This document shows positions 29,350 through 38,346 of a stretch of 64,000 nucleotides of DNA, piece by piece (position 1 is the first letter of the stretch; every line of letters begins with the position of its first letter). The stretch comes from VRUE01 sp963774405 (GTDB taxonomy: Bacteria > Actinomycetota > Thermoleophilia > Solirubrobacterales > 70-9). The DNA lies in NCBI GenBank assembly GCA_963774405.1, contig CAVZEV010000005.1, positions 310,001-374,000 of the forward strand, written 5' to 3'. The translations under genes and the position numbers were made by a program. The notes beneath the pieces were generated by a model, which saw only the letters and a list, made by a program, of their open reading frames with translations, did no database searches and was not told the DNA's origin.

Positions 29350-30430
29350 CTAGGAATGCTCTTCCTCCCAGCGCCGGTAGTCGTCGGTGAAGTAGTGCAG
29401 GCGGATCTTCTTGTACTCGGTTGAGGAGTAGAGCGTGGCCCTGTCCTCGGGGCCCATGCCGCAGTCGGCGGCGATCGAGTCGAGCACCGCGTCGCACTCC
29501 TCCTTGGAGCGGCCGTGGGCCATGGTGAAGACGCTGTAGGGCCAGTCCTCGTAAGTGGGGCGCTGGTAGCAGTGGGAGATGCCGCGGAAGGAGGCCATGC
29601 GGGCGCCGGTGCTCATGATCTCCTCCTCGGGCACCTTCCAGACGCCCATGCCGTTGGCCGAGAAGCCGGCGCGGCGGTGGAAGAGGATCGCGGCGACGCG
29701 GCGCAGCAGCTTGCGCTCGACCATGCCGCCGAGGTGGGTCAGCAGCTGCTCCGTCGTCATGCCAACCTCGGCCGCGGCGGCGTCGTAGGGGCGCTCGATC
29801 GCCTCCATCGGCCCCTGCAGGGCGCGGATCACGGCGATGTCGCGTTCGTCGTAGGGCTGCGCCTCGAGCTCGCGCGGCGGCGCGGCCTCGACCGCGGCGG
29901 CGGCCAGCGCGTCGGTGCCCTTCTCCATCTCCAGGTTCATGTTGATCTTGAACAGGGTCAGGGTCGGCAGCTCACGCATCGACTCGGCGCCGGTCTCGCG
30001 CATCAGCGCCTCCAGCGTGCCGGCGAGGCCGAGCTCCGAATCGGGCGGAGTGGCGATCGTGAACCAGAGGTTGAAGTCGTGGGTGCGCAGGTAGTTGTGC
30101 GAGACGCCCGGGTGGGAGTTGACGATCTGCGCGGCCCGCTGGGGGTGCTCGCTGTCGACCTTGGCGGCGACCAGCATCGACTCGTAGCCGAGCGCCCGGG
30201 TGTCGAAGATCGGCGTGATCTCGCGGATGATCCGGTTCTCGAGCAGGCGGTTGGTGCGGGCGAGCACGTCCTCGAGCCCGAGCTCAGCCTCGGCAGCAAC
30301 GAGCGCGAAGGGCTCCGGGTCGAGCGGGAAGCTCGACTGCAGCAGGTTCATCAGCCGCTTGTCGGTCTCGTCGAGCGGGATCGCGGCGCCGTCCTTGCGC
30401 GAGCGCGCCTTCGACTGCGGGAGCTTTCAC
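29350..30430 (-). CDS. Siroheme-decarboxylase-like (AhbA-AhbB) fusion protein, Lrp/AsnC fold
   Basis: The protein has two tandem Lrp/AsnC-type units. The first has LDETDKRLMNLLQSSFPL, an HTH-like segment, and GVSHNYLRTHDFNLWFTI. The second has DIAVIRALQGPMEAIERPY, then GISHCYQRPTYEDWPYSVF. The SHxYxR signatures and the tandem layout match AhbA and AhbB (NirD/L/G/H family), which decarboxylate siroheme to didecarboxysiroheme. Plain Lrp regulators lack them. It lies between hemB and hemL. The GTG at 30430 overlaps the hemB TGA, but a frame break between 30355 and 30427 separates it from the long frame that starts at 30351. A heme-responsive regulator remains an alternative. Confidence 0.8.
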
Positions 30431-31400
30431 CGAAGCCACGCGGCAGCCTCCTTGGCGTAGTAGGTGACGATCGCGTCGGCGCCGGCGCGGCGGATCGAGG
30501 TCAGCGTCTCGAGCACCGCGGCACGCTCGTCGATCCAGCCCTGCTCGGCGGCGGCCTTCAGCATCGAGTACTCGCCGGAGACGTGGTAGGCGACGAGCGG
30601 GGCTCCGGTCGCGTCCTTGACCCGGCGCACGACGTCGAGGTAAGGCGTGGCGGGCTTGACCATCAGCATGTCGGCGCCCTCTTCCAGGTCGAGCTCGGCC
30701 TCGCGCACCGCTTCGGCGGCGTTGGCCGGATCCATCTGGTAGCCGCGCCGGTCGCCGAACTCGGGGGTCGAGGCGGCCGCGTCGCGGAAGGGGCCGTAGA
30801 AGGCGGAGGCGTACTTCGCGCTGTAGGCGACGATCGGCACGCCCGAGTGGCCCTCCTCGTCGAGCTGGTGGCGGATCGTGCCGATCCGGCCGTCCATCAT
30901 GTCGCTCGGCGCCACCGCGTCGGCCCCGGCCTCGGCATGGGAGATCGCGATTTTCGCCAAGAGCTCAACGGTGATGTCGTTGTCGACCTCCCCATCCCGA
31001 ACGAAGCCGCAATGCCCGTGCGAGGTGTACTCGCACAGACAAACGTCAGTGATCACCGTGAGATCTGGGTGGGCCTCCTTGAGAGCCCGTACCGCCATCT
31101 GCACGATGCCCTCATCGTCGTAAGCACCCGTGCCGGACTCGTCCTTGGCGGCGGGGATGCCGAACAGCAGCACCGCTCCAATCCCGGTCGACGCGATCTC
31201 GGCCGCACTCGGCAACCAGCTCCGAAATGGAGAAACGCTCAACGCCCGGCATCGACTCGACCTCCTCGCGGACGTTCTCGCCAGCGACGACAAACAGTGG
31301 CTGGATGAGGTGGCTCGGGGAGAGGGTCGGTCTCGCGGACTAGGCCGCGCAAAGCCTCGGTGCGGCGCAAGCGACGCAAGCGTGTGGCGGGAAACGGCAT
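30427..31400 (-). CDS. hemB: Delta-aminolevulinic acid dehydratase (porphobilinogen synthase), with frame breaks
   Basis: HemB condenses two 5-aminolevulinate molecules to porphobilinogen. From ATG 31400 the protein reads MPFPATRLRRLRRTEALRGL. It then changes frame near 31320 to LSPSHLIQPLFVVAGENVRE and SMPGVERFSISELVAEC, and near 31207 to AEIASTGIGAVLLFGIP. Zinc-ligand cysteines are in CLCEYTSHGHCG, and the two active-site lysines are in YSAKYASAFYGPF and MVKPATPYLD. The combined length of about 324 residues is normal. It is the first gene of the heme/bc/menaquinone operon. Confidence 0.94.
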
Positions 31401-31420
31401 TCGAGGCCGAGTTTAGGGGA

Positions 31421-31493
31421 GGGAGGCAGGTGCCCTATCCCAGACACTCAAGCCCGGCGCAGCCGGGCGTCTGGGATAGGGCACCTGCCTCCC
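31421..31493. repeat. Nested palindromic element, copy A1
   Basis: Arms of 25 bp (31421-31445 and 31469-31493) are perfectly complementary. The 23-base loop holds the hexamer ACTCAA followed by a second perfect hairpin, GCCCGGC-GCA-GCCGGGC (31452-31468). It sits between the divergent hemB and ABC-transporter genes, so it is not simply a terminator. Copy A2 at 35157 shares the plan and the ACTCAA core but has different arm sequences. Confidence 0.85.
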
Positions 31494-31548
31494 TTGCTCA
31501 AGCACTGGCTAACAATGCGATTCCTGGCTACGGATAGCTTTCGACAGC

Positions 31549-32288
31549 ATGGGTGCGGGGACGGGAGCCGGGACGGCCGTGATCGAGGCGCGCAAGCTGG
31601 TCAAGCGCTTCGGCGAACGGGAAGCGCTGCGGGGGGTCGAGTTCGAAGCCTCGGCTGGGGAGCTTGTGGCGGTCATCGGCCCCAACGGAGCGGGCAAGAC
31701 CACTCTCCTCTCAATCTTGGCCGGCATCTCCAAGCCCGACGGTGGCGAGGTCCATGTGCCCGAGGGGGAGGTCGGGTGGGTGCCTCAGCAGGCGTCTCTA
31801 TATCGGCGGCTGACCGTTGAGGAGAACCTGATGTTGTTTGCGCGGCTCGAGAGCACCCTGACCCGAAGGCTTCGGTCGAAGAGATGTTGGAGTTGACGGG
31901 GTTGGACGAGCGGAGGGAAGAGATCGTTGCTCGGCTTTCGGGGGGGAATCAGCAGCGGATCAATATTGCGATTGGGCTGCTGGCGCGGCCCTCGGTGTTG
32001 TTGCTTGATGAGCCGAGTGTGGGGTTGGACCCGCGGCAGCGGGCGCGGTTGTGGGAGTTCGTCGTGGCCCTGGCGGCTGAGCGGGGGACGACGGTGATCT
32101 TCTCCACGCACGACATCCAGGAGGCCGAGCGCTACGGCAAACGGCTGCTGGTGCTGGCCGACGGCGAGGCGCTCTTCGACGGGTCGACCGAGGGGTTGCG
32201 AGAGGCGGCGCGGGCCGAGGCACCCGAGGCCGCCGGCCAGGACTTCGAGACCGCCTTCGTCGCCTTCCTCCACCACCGGGGGCACTGA
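31549..32288 (+). CDS. ABC transporter ATP-binding protein, with a frame break
   Basis: The N-terminal half has VIEARKLVKRFGEREALRG, Walker A GPNGAGKTTL and the Q-loop VGWVPQQASLY. After a frame change at about 31855-31870 (the second frame reads DPKASVEEMLELTGLDERRE) come the signature LSGGNQQRINIA, Walker B VLLLDEPSVGLD and the switch His in FSTHD. The joined product has about 246 residues. The stop overlaps the start of the permease gene, so the two form a two-component exporter of the ABC-2 class. Confidence 0.9.
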
Positions 32289-33642
32289 TGCGCTGGCTGC
32301 TGCTCAAGGACCTGCAGATCCTCCGCCGCTCCCCCCTGCAGGCGTTCCTGCTGGTCGCCTACCCGGTCCTGATCGCGGTCCTGGTCGGGTTCGCGATCTC
32401 GCGCTCGCCCGAGAAGCCGCGGGTCGCCTTCCTCAACGAAGTGCCGGCCAACTCCCGCGTCTCGGTCGGCGGCAGCGAGCTGCCCAAGATCGGGGTCAGC
32501 GAGCGGATCTGCGAACGGGTCGAGTGCGTCCACGTCAAGGACCACGCCGAAGCGCTCGAAGAGGTGCGCTCGGGAGACGTGCTGGCGGCGCTGATCCTGC
32601 CGGCGGACCTGGTCGACAAGATCAACTCGCTCTCGACGCCGGTCGCCGCGAACGCCCGAAGTCGAGGTGATCGTCAACGAAGAGGACCCGGTCAAGGCGC
32701 GCCTGGTCAACGACCGGATCAACTCGCTGCTGACCCAGGCCAACCTGGTGATCGCGCGGCGGATCGCCCACGAAGGCGGCAAATTCGTCGGCCTCGTCGT
32801 CCACGGCGGTCAGTTCACCGTGCTTGGCCAGGCGATTCAGATCCTCGGACTCGGCAACACGGCCCGCATCCTGCACGCGGTGCGCGCCTCGCTGCCACCC
32901 GGAGCCCTGCGCGACTCGCTCGACCAGGTTCATCCGCTTCACCACGCTGACCAAGAGCAACCTCGCCACCGCAGCGACCCTGCTCCAGCGCCTCTCCCAG
33001 CCGATCGCGGTCGACAAGCAGGTCGTCAACACCTCCACCCCGCCGCTGGAAGTCTTCGCGATCGCGGTCGCGGCCACCTTCACCCTGGCCTTCGTCACGG
33101 TCCTGCTGGTCGCCGGCTCGCTGGCTCTGGAGCGCGAGGAGAACGCCTTCCCGCGCCTCACCCGGGGCCTCGTCTCGCCTTCGGCGCTGCTCACCGAGAA
33201 GGTCGGGCTCGGGGTCGCGGTCGGGCTCCTCGTCACCCTGCTGATGCTCGCCGGTCTGGCCGTCTTCGTGCCCCTGCACTGGGGCCGGATCGGGCTCTGG
33301 CTGCTGGCGATCCTCGCCGGCGGGGCGGGCCTGGGCACGGCCGGGGCGGCGCTCGGTGCAGCCGCGCGCGAGGTGCGGGCGGTCTCGCTGCTGGCATTCA
33401 TGGTTGTCCTGCCGGTCGCCTTCCTCTCGCTGATCCCCTCCGGCACGGTCGGCCCGGCGCTCTACGACGCGATCAAGGTGATCGCCGCGCTCTTCCCCTT
33501 CAAGCCGGCGCTGGACGCGATGACGGCGGCGCTGGACCCGGGCGGGCCGAGCATCGCCGGCGCCCTGCTTCACCTCGCCGTCCTGATCGTCGCCTACGGC
33601 CTCATCGCCCGCCTCGCCCTGCGCCGCTTCAGCGCGGTCTGA
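32288..33642 (+). CDS. ABC-2-type transporter permease, with frame breaks
   Basis: From ATG 32288 (MRWLLLKDLQILRRSPLQAF) there is one TM helix (FLLVAYPVLIAVLVGFAI), then a large extracytoplasmic domain of about 230 residues. The protein moves to a second frame near 32660 (EVIVNEEDPVKARLVNDRI) and a third near 32930 (LTKSNLATAATLLQ). Five or six TM helices follow (AATFTLAFVTVLLVAG and so on) to the end at RRFSAV. This is the layout of ABC-2 permeases in the YhgE/Pip-like or drug/antibiotic exporter groups. The substrate is unknown. Confidence 0.87.
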
Positions 33643-33643
33643 G

Positions 33644-34339
33644 CTACCAGGTCGCGAGCGGGCGGCGCGGCAGCTGCGCCGAGCGCGACTGGGACAGATC
33701 GGGGTCGGTGACGTTGGCGAGCACGAAGCTCTCCAGGTCGACCTCGGGGCAGAGCGTGGAGCGAACCAGCTCCATCGCCTCCGGCTCGCCGATCGCTTCG
33801 AGCGTCCTGCCGCTCGCCGTCACCGCCGCGAGCGCGAGCTCGGAGCCCTCGGCCAGGAGGCAGCCGTGGCGGCTGATGTAGGCCGAGACCTCGCTCAGCT
33901 CCTCGCCGTCCTCGAGCCGGCACTCGACGGCTTCCAGCAGCCGCGGCTCGTAGTTCGGCTCGGTCGCCGAGATGACGCCGATCTGAGCCTCGGTCATGTA
34001 GATCACGTGGACCCGCACCTCGGTGCCCCGACTGCGCTGCAGGGTTGCGGGGATCGCCCCGTAAGGAGAGATGTGGGCGGAGTAGACGACATCGAACTCG
34101 CGCAGGCGGGCGGGGACGACGAGCACCGGCTGGTCGCTGAGGGCGAGCTTGCGCGAGAGCACTTTGGGCGCGGCGTTGGAGCCGTAGGCCAGGACCGGGG
34201 TGCGCTCCTCGCGGTCGATCTCGATCTCCTCCGGCGCCAGGGTCTGGTGCCCGAGCTGGATGAAGGGGCCGGCCGGAGCGCCGTAGGGATAGCCCAGGGC
34301 GCGCTCGACCACGTCGTTTCGCTCATTCACCCCGCACAC
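33644..34339 (-). CDS. Uncharacterised protein with a YGSN motif
   Basis: This 231-residue soluble protein has the segment VLAYGSNAAPKVLSRKL near residue 50, reminiscent of the substrate-binding YGSN loop of gamma-glutamylcyclotransferase-like enzymes. The strand FDVVYSAHISPYGAIPATL is also in keeping with that fold. The usual catalytic Glu cannot be placed with confidence. No linked pathway is evident: it is convergent with the ABC permease (one base apart) and divergent from ymdB. Confidence 0.6.
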   Translation of the reverse strand: MCGVNERNDVVERALGYPYGAPAGPFIQLGHQTLAPEEIEIDREERTPVLAYGSNAAPKVLSRKLALSDQPVLVVPARLREFDVVYSAHISPYGAIPATLQRSRGTEVRVHVIYMTEAQIGVISATEPNYEPRLLEAVECRLEDGEELSEVSAYISRHGCLLAEGSELALAAVTASGRTLEAIGEPEAMELVRSTLCPEVDLESFVLANVTDPDLSQSRSAQLPRRPLATW

Positions 34340-34365
34340 CCTTTCGTAATTGCGCGGATAGGGTC

Positions 34366-35148
34366 ATGACCATGAAGGTCCTCTTCATCGGCGACGTGGT
34401 CGGCGGGCCGGGCCGGCGCGGCCTGGCCGCCGCGATGCCGGAGCTGCGCGAGCGCTTCGCGCCGGAGATGGTGATCGTCAACGGCGAGAACTCGGCCGGC
34501 GGGATGGGCATCACCGAGAAGACCGCCGGGGCCCTCTTCGAGGCCGGTGCCGACGTGATCACCACCGGCAACCACGTCTACCGCCACCGCGAGGTCTACA
34601 GCTACCTCAATCGCAGCGACCGGGTGATCCGCCCGGCCAACTACCCCTACGCCAACCCCGGCCGCGGCTACACCGTGGTCGAGATCGGCGCCCGGCGCTG
34701 CGGCGTGATCAACCTCAGCGGCGCGATCGGGCTGCGGGTCGCGCGCTCGCCCTTCCACGAGGCCGACAACATCCTCGAGAAGATCGAGGCCGACTTCGTC
34801 ATCCTCGACTTCCACGCCGAGGTGACCAGCGAGAAGGTGGCGATGGGCTGGCACCTCGACGGGCGGGTGGCGGGCGTGCTCGGCACCCACACCCACGTGC
34901 CGACGGCCGACGCGCGGGTGCTGCCGCAGGGGACCGCCTTCATCTCCGACGTCGGCATGACCGGCTCGCGGACCAGCGTGCTCGGGGTCAAGCCGGAGCT
35001 GATCCTCGAGCAGATGATCACGCAGATGCCGGTCAAGTTTGAGACGGCGGCCGAGGATGTCTGGGTGATGGGGGCTGTGGTTGACGTGAACGACCAAGGG
35101 CTCGCTGACTCGATTACGTCGGTGATGGTTCCGGCGCCTGAGCTTTAG
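34366..35148 (+). CDS. ymdB: YmdB-family metallophosphoesterase
   Basis: YmdB proteins are dimetal phosphodiesterases that hydrolyse 2',3'-cyclic nucleotides and influence biofilm and envelope programmes in Bacillus. All metal-site motifs are present: FIGDVVGGPGRR, VNGENSAGG, TTGNHVYRHRE, ILDFHAEVTSEK and GTHTHVPTAD. The length of 258-260 residues is typical. The ATG at 34372 (MKVLFIGDVV) may be the true start, since a TAGGGT box lies seven bases before it and would give a leaderless mRNA. Confidence 0.93.
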   Translation: MTMKVLFIGDVVGGPGRRGLAAAMPELRERFAPEMVIVNGENSAGGMGITEKTAGALFEAGADVITTGNHVYRHREVYSYLNRSDRVIRPANYPYANPGRGYTVVEIGARRCGVINLSGAIGLRVARSPFHEADNILEKIEADFVILDFHAEVTSEKVAMGWHLDGRVAGVLGTHTHVPTADARVLPQGTAFISDVGMTGSRTSVLGVKPELILEQMITQMPVKFETAAEDVWVMGAVVDVNDQGLADSITSVMVPAPEL

Positions 35149-35156
35149 GTCGGGGT

Positions 35157-35230
35157 GGCGGTGGGGCCCCTATGTCAAACGAGCAGCCGGAGGCTGCTCT
35201 TGAGTGTTTGACATAGGGGCCCCCACCGCC
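35157..35230. repeat. Nested palindromic element, copy A2
   Basis: Arms 35157-35180 and 35206-35230 are complementary apart from one extra G. The loop has a perfect nested hairpin GAGCAGCC-GGA-GGCTGCTC (35181-35199) and TTGAGT, the complement of the ACTCAA core in copy A1. The right half supplies the last codons of the membrane protein gene that ends at 35170. Confidence 0.85.
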
Positions 35231-36804
35231 ATCGCCACCAAGAGCAAGGGGTAGAACCAGACGATGTAGAGGTAGAACCAGTGGTGCATGGTGAGCTGGA
35301 CGCCGATTAGGAGCCCGGCAGCCAACGCCGCCACTTGGAATAGCTGCTTTTCCTTGGGCCGGAAAGCGAAGAGCAGGGCCAGGGCGGCGACTCCTGCAAG
35401 GAGAGCTATGCGGAGGGGTTCCAGAGACGGAACTTGTCCCCAGATGCTGAAGGGAGAGCTGCGGCCTGCTTGGTAGGCAATCGTGCGCTCGTAGACGGTA
35501 TGCAGACCCGGGTCAATCGCCGGCCACAGCAGCAAGGCGAGCGCTGTCAGTACGAAGGCGAGCGCAAACGTAACTCCCGCGGGTGGCACTGTAGGGGGGC
35601 CCGCCCCTGAGGACGCTTTAGCGACCGGAAGGGGTGGGGGGGCCCCTGCAGTGACAGGACCCGCGGGCCGGTACGTAAGGAGCATTGGCACCAATACGGC
35701 CGGGGCAAACTTGGCGAGGGTCGCCAGCGATGTCATCACCCCACGTGCTGCAGGGCGGGCCAAGACTAGGAGCGTGGCAACGAGGAGCATGGCCACCAGA
35801 GAGTCATTGGAGTTGGAGAGCAGGGTGAAGGCGGTGTAGGGGTAGGCGGCCCAGCCGAAGGCGAGGGTCGCGGCGAGCTTGTTGCCGTCGGGCCCGGGGC
35901 GGATGCGGCGGCCGAGCAGGATCAGCAGGGCGAAGGTGGCGAGGTCGAAGAAGACCGCGGCGCCGTGGGCGGCCGGAAGGTCGTTCCAGGTTCCCGACCA
36001 GGGCCAGATCCGCTCGAAGGGGACGTAGGCGAGGTAGTTGACCGGGCCGTAGGTGTCGCCCTGGGAGACGTCTGCGGGGAAGTTGTCGTAGATCGGTTCG
36101 CCGTGGGCGATCCGATCGGCGCCGACCACGCCGGCGTAGCCGACGTCGATCGCGCCCGAGTCGGCCATGTTGAGACCGACCCGGAAGCCGATCAGGAAGA
36201 GGGCGGCGACCAGCAGCCAGGCCGCCGGCCAGCGCGGCCTGATCCCCCCTCCCCCACCCCGCAGCCCGATCCACAGGGCGCGAGCGAACAGGTAGGCGAG
36301 GGGGATGTACTGGAGCGGCACCGAGACGCCTATTTCCGCCCGGTTGAAGAAGAAGTTGGAGACGCCGAAGCCGAGCAGGACGAGCAGGTCGAGGTTGGCG
36401 ACCCGGCGCAGGCGGCGCCAGTCGATCAGGCCAAGCAGGAAGATCACGCAGAGGGGCAGGAAGACGTAAGGGGCGTTGAGCTTGTGTCCGAAGGCGCCCG
36501 AGTAGCCACGGGCCATTTTCCAGGCGACCTGGTAGCCGGTCCAGGACTCGCGCACGCTGCCGCTGCGGGGATCGACGATGACCAGGGCAACCTCCTTGTT
36601 GTCGGCGAAGTAGCCAACCTCCCAGTTGCCGTCGACCTTGTTGACCGCGTGGGTCAGCGTCCCGTTGGCCCACTGCTCCTTGGCGACGTTGGGATCGTGG
36701 CCGGCGATCTGCGCCGCTTCCGTGGCGCTGACTTCGGCGCTCGCCGCGGCGGCGCTGGGTAGGCACAAAAGGACGGCGGTGAGGGCGGCCGCCAGCCGGC
36801 TCAT
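35170..36804 (-). CDS. Polytopic membrane protein, glycosyltransferase (GT87/DUF2029)-like
   Basis: The start is ATG 36804 (MSRLAAALTAVLLCLPSAAA), a signal peptide, overlapping the stop of the upstream phosphoesterase gene. A periplasmic domain of about 90 residues follows (AHDPN, WEVGYFADNKEVALVIVDP; a PepSY-like hairpin is possible), then about ten TM helices. The loop DNFPADVSQGDTYGPVNYLAY has the acidic, aromatic-rich look of the first loop of polyprenyl-phosphate mannosyltransferases. At residues 386-410 a Pro/Gly/Ala loop (PVTAGAPPPLPVAKASSGAG) is encoded by a palindromic repeat, and the C-terminal tail is encoded by another. The product has 544 residues. The longer frame upstream is a shadow. 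Confidence 0.75.
   Translation of the reverse strand: MSRLAAALTAVLLCLPSAAAASAEVSATEAAQIAGHDPNVAKEQWANGTLTHAVNKVDGNWEVGYFADNKEVALVIVDPRSGSVRESWTGYQVAWKMARGYSGAFGHKLNAPYVFLPLCVIFLLGLIDWRRLRRVANLDLLVLLGFGVSNFFFNRAEIGVSVPLQYIPLAYLFARALWIGLRGGGGGIRPRWPAAWLLVAALFLIGFRVGLNMADSGAIDVGYAGVVGADRIAHGEPIYDNFPADVSQGDTYGPVNYLAYVPFERIWPWSGTWNDLPAAHGAAVFFDLATFALLILLGRRIRPGPDGNKLAATLAFGWAAYPYTAFTLLSNSNDSLVAMLLVATLLVLARPAARGVMTSLATLAKFAPAVLVPMLLTYRPAGPVTAGAPPPLPVAKASSGAGPPTVPPAGVTFALAFVLTALALLLWPAIDPGLHTVYERTIAYQAGRSSPFSIWGQVPSLEPLRIALLAGVAALALLFAFRPKEKQLFQVAALAAGLLIGVQLTMHHWFYLYIVWFYPLLLVAMAVGAPMSNTQEQPPAARLT
35587..35653. repeat. Palindromic element inside the GT87-like gene (in frame)
   Basis: Imperfect complementary arms (35587-35608 and 35630-35653) surround a nested hairpin with arms GGACGCT and AGCGACC (35611-35626). 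The plan matches copies A1 and A2, but the element sits in a coding region and keeps the frame open, encoding a Pro/Gly-rich loop between two TM helices. Confidence 0.65.
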
Positions 36805-38324
36805 AGCCCGAAGTGGTCGAGCACCGCCGGCGCCACGTCGCTCAGGGTCCACTGCTCTCGCTCGCCAGGCGAGTCGGGGCCGCAGCCGACGAAGAGCAGC
36901 GGGCCGAGCGAGTCGCCGGCGTGCAGCGAGCCGTGGCTGCCGCCGCCGACGTGGGTGACCCCGCCCCAGTCGACCGCCTCGAAGCCGGGCTGCAGCGAGA
37001 GCAGGAAGTCGCCGGCGTGGGGGGCGCAGAGCGCCGACCAGACGCGGGCGAGCGGATCGGGGTAGGTCTCGCTGCGCAGGCGGCCGTCCTCGATCGTCGC
37101 CTCCAACGCCTCCAGGTCCCCGTCGACGTGCCAGCCGGCGCCGCGCAGGTCGGCAACCGGACCTCCGGGCCGGAAGCTGAGCCGGGCCCCTCCTTTCTCG
37201 ACCACCGCGGCGCAGCCGTCCCGCGGCGTGCCCGCCTCGCTTCTCACCAGCGGCTCCCCGCCGGGTCGCTCGAGCCGGCAGACGAGGTCGACGCCCTCGA
37301 TCACGGTCAGGGCCTGGCGCAGCGCCTCGGGGTCGGCCCGCTCGCCCTCGCCCGGCAGCAGGTAGACGTGCGCCGCGCGGCCGGTCGGGCTGACCGCGAT
37401 CTGAGCCGCCTCCGGTTCGGACTCCGAGGGCTGCAGGACCGCCCACTCACGGCCCAGCAGCTCGGCGAGCGGCAGGCCGCGGTTGACCTCGGTCTGGGCA
37501 TGGTCGGCGAGCAGGATCACGGCGTAGCGGTCGAGGAATGCGTCGAGGCCGCCCGCCGCCTCGACCAGTTTGCCGAAACAGTGGTCGGCCTTGGCGATCG
37601 ACTCGCCGCTCGCCTCGGGGCCGTGGCGATGTGAGTAGTTGTCGTTGTCAGGCAGCGAGAGGAGCAGGAAGTCGAAGTCGTCTGACCTGGCAAGCTCGGC
37701 CGAGCAGCAGGCCGAGTAGCCGTCGCGGTTGCCGGGGATCGAGGTCGACTTGCAGGGCACTTCGCGGCTGGCGTAGAGGTCGCCGTAGAAGAGCTCGGCC
37801 GGCCCCCAGGTGTGGTGGCGGAACTTGAGCCGGGTGGCATCGACGGCGCGGCGCAGCAGCCCCTCGAGCGAGACCTGGTGGCGGTGCCGGCCGCGGTAGA
37901 TCAGGAACGGCGTGCAGGCGGTGCGCAGACCGGCGTCGTCGAGCTGCTCGAAGAGCGTCTCGACCGCCGGGTTGAGGTGGGCGAGGTTCATGTTGTAGAC
38001 GAGGTCGTAGAGCGAGCGGAAGACGCCGAAGGCGCGGCTGGCCTCGAGCGAGGAGCCGTACTCGACGTAGCGCCGCTCGAGCCGGTGGTACCAGTTCATG
38101 CCGCTGATCCAGTGGCCGTCGGCGGCGCGCCCGGTGACCATCTCGGCGCTGGCGACCGGCGTCACCGAGGGGAAGCTGGAGACGCAGTCGGGGATCAGCA
38201 CGCCGCGCTCGATCAGGGCGCCGAAGTTGGGGGCGCGACCCTCGGCAACGGTGCGTTCGAGCATGTCCGTGCGCAGCGAGTCGACGTAGGTCAGAACGAG
38301 CTTCTTGGCAGCCACAGCCGCCAT
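36801..38324 (-). CDS. Alkaline-phosphatase-superfamily phosphodiesterase/nucleotide pyrophosphatase-like
   Basis: This 507-residue soluble protein begins LVLTYVDSLRTDMLERTVAE, the metal-binding Asp followed by the nucleophile region. It has SSFPSVTPVASAEMVTG, where a Ser/Thr nucleophile is expected, LSLPDNDNYSHRHGPEA and VILLADHAQTEVNRG, all matching the type I phosphodiesterase (PF01663-like) metal ligands. The end (VTHVGGGSHGSLHAGDSLGPLLFVG) supplies further His ligands. There is no signal peptide. It overlaps the membrane protein gene by 4 bp (ATGA). A role in nucleotide or phospholipid head-group turnover is likely; the substrate is unknown. Confidence 0.88.
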   Translation of the reverse strand: MAAVAAKKLVLTYVDSLRTDMLERTVAEGRAPNFGALIERGVLIPDCVSSFPSVTPVASAEMVTGRAADGHWISGMNWYHRLERRYVEYGSSLEASRAFGVFRSLYDLVYNMNLAHLNPAVETLFEQLDDAGLRTACTPFLIYRGRHRHQVSLEGLLRRAVDATRLKFRHHTWGPAELFYGDLYASREVPCKSTSIPGNRDGYSACCSAELARSDDFDFLLLSLPDNDNYSHRHGPEASGESIAKADHCFGKLVEAAGGLDAFLDRYAVILLADHAQTEVNRGLPLAELLGREWAVLQPSESEPEAAQIAVSPTGRAAHVYLLPGEGERADPEALRQALTVIEGVDLVCRLERPGGEPLVRSEAGTPRDGCAAVVEKGGARLSFRPGGPVADLRGAGWHVDGDLEALEATIEDGRLRSETYPDPLARVWSALCAPHAGDFLLSLQPGFEAVDWGGVTHVGGGSHGSLHAGDSLGPLLFVGCGPDSPGEREQWTLSDVAPAVLDHFGL

Positions 38325-38346
38325 GATCCCGAACCGCGCTCGGCGG

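Noticed and set aside
31421..31493. Rho-independent terminator at copy A1
   Set aside because: There is no U-tract, it has a nested hairpin, and it lies between divergent start codons, so a terminator does not fit.
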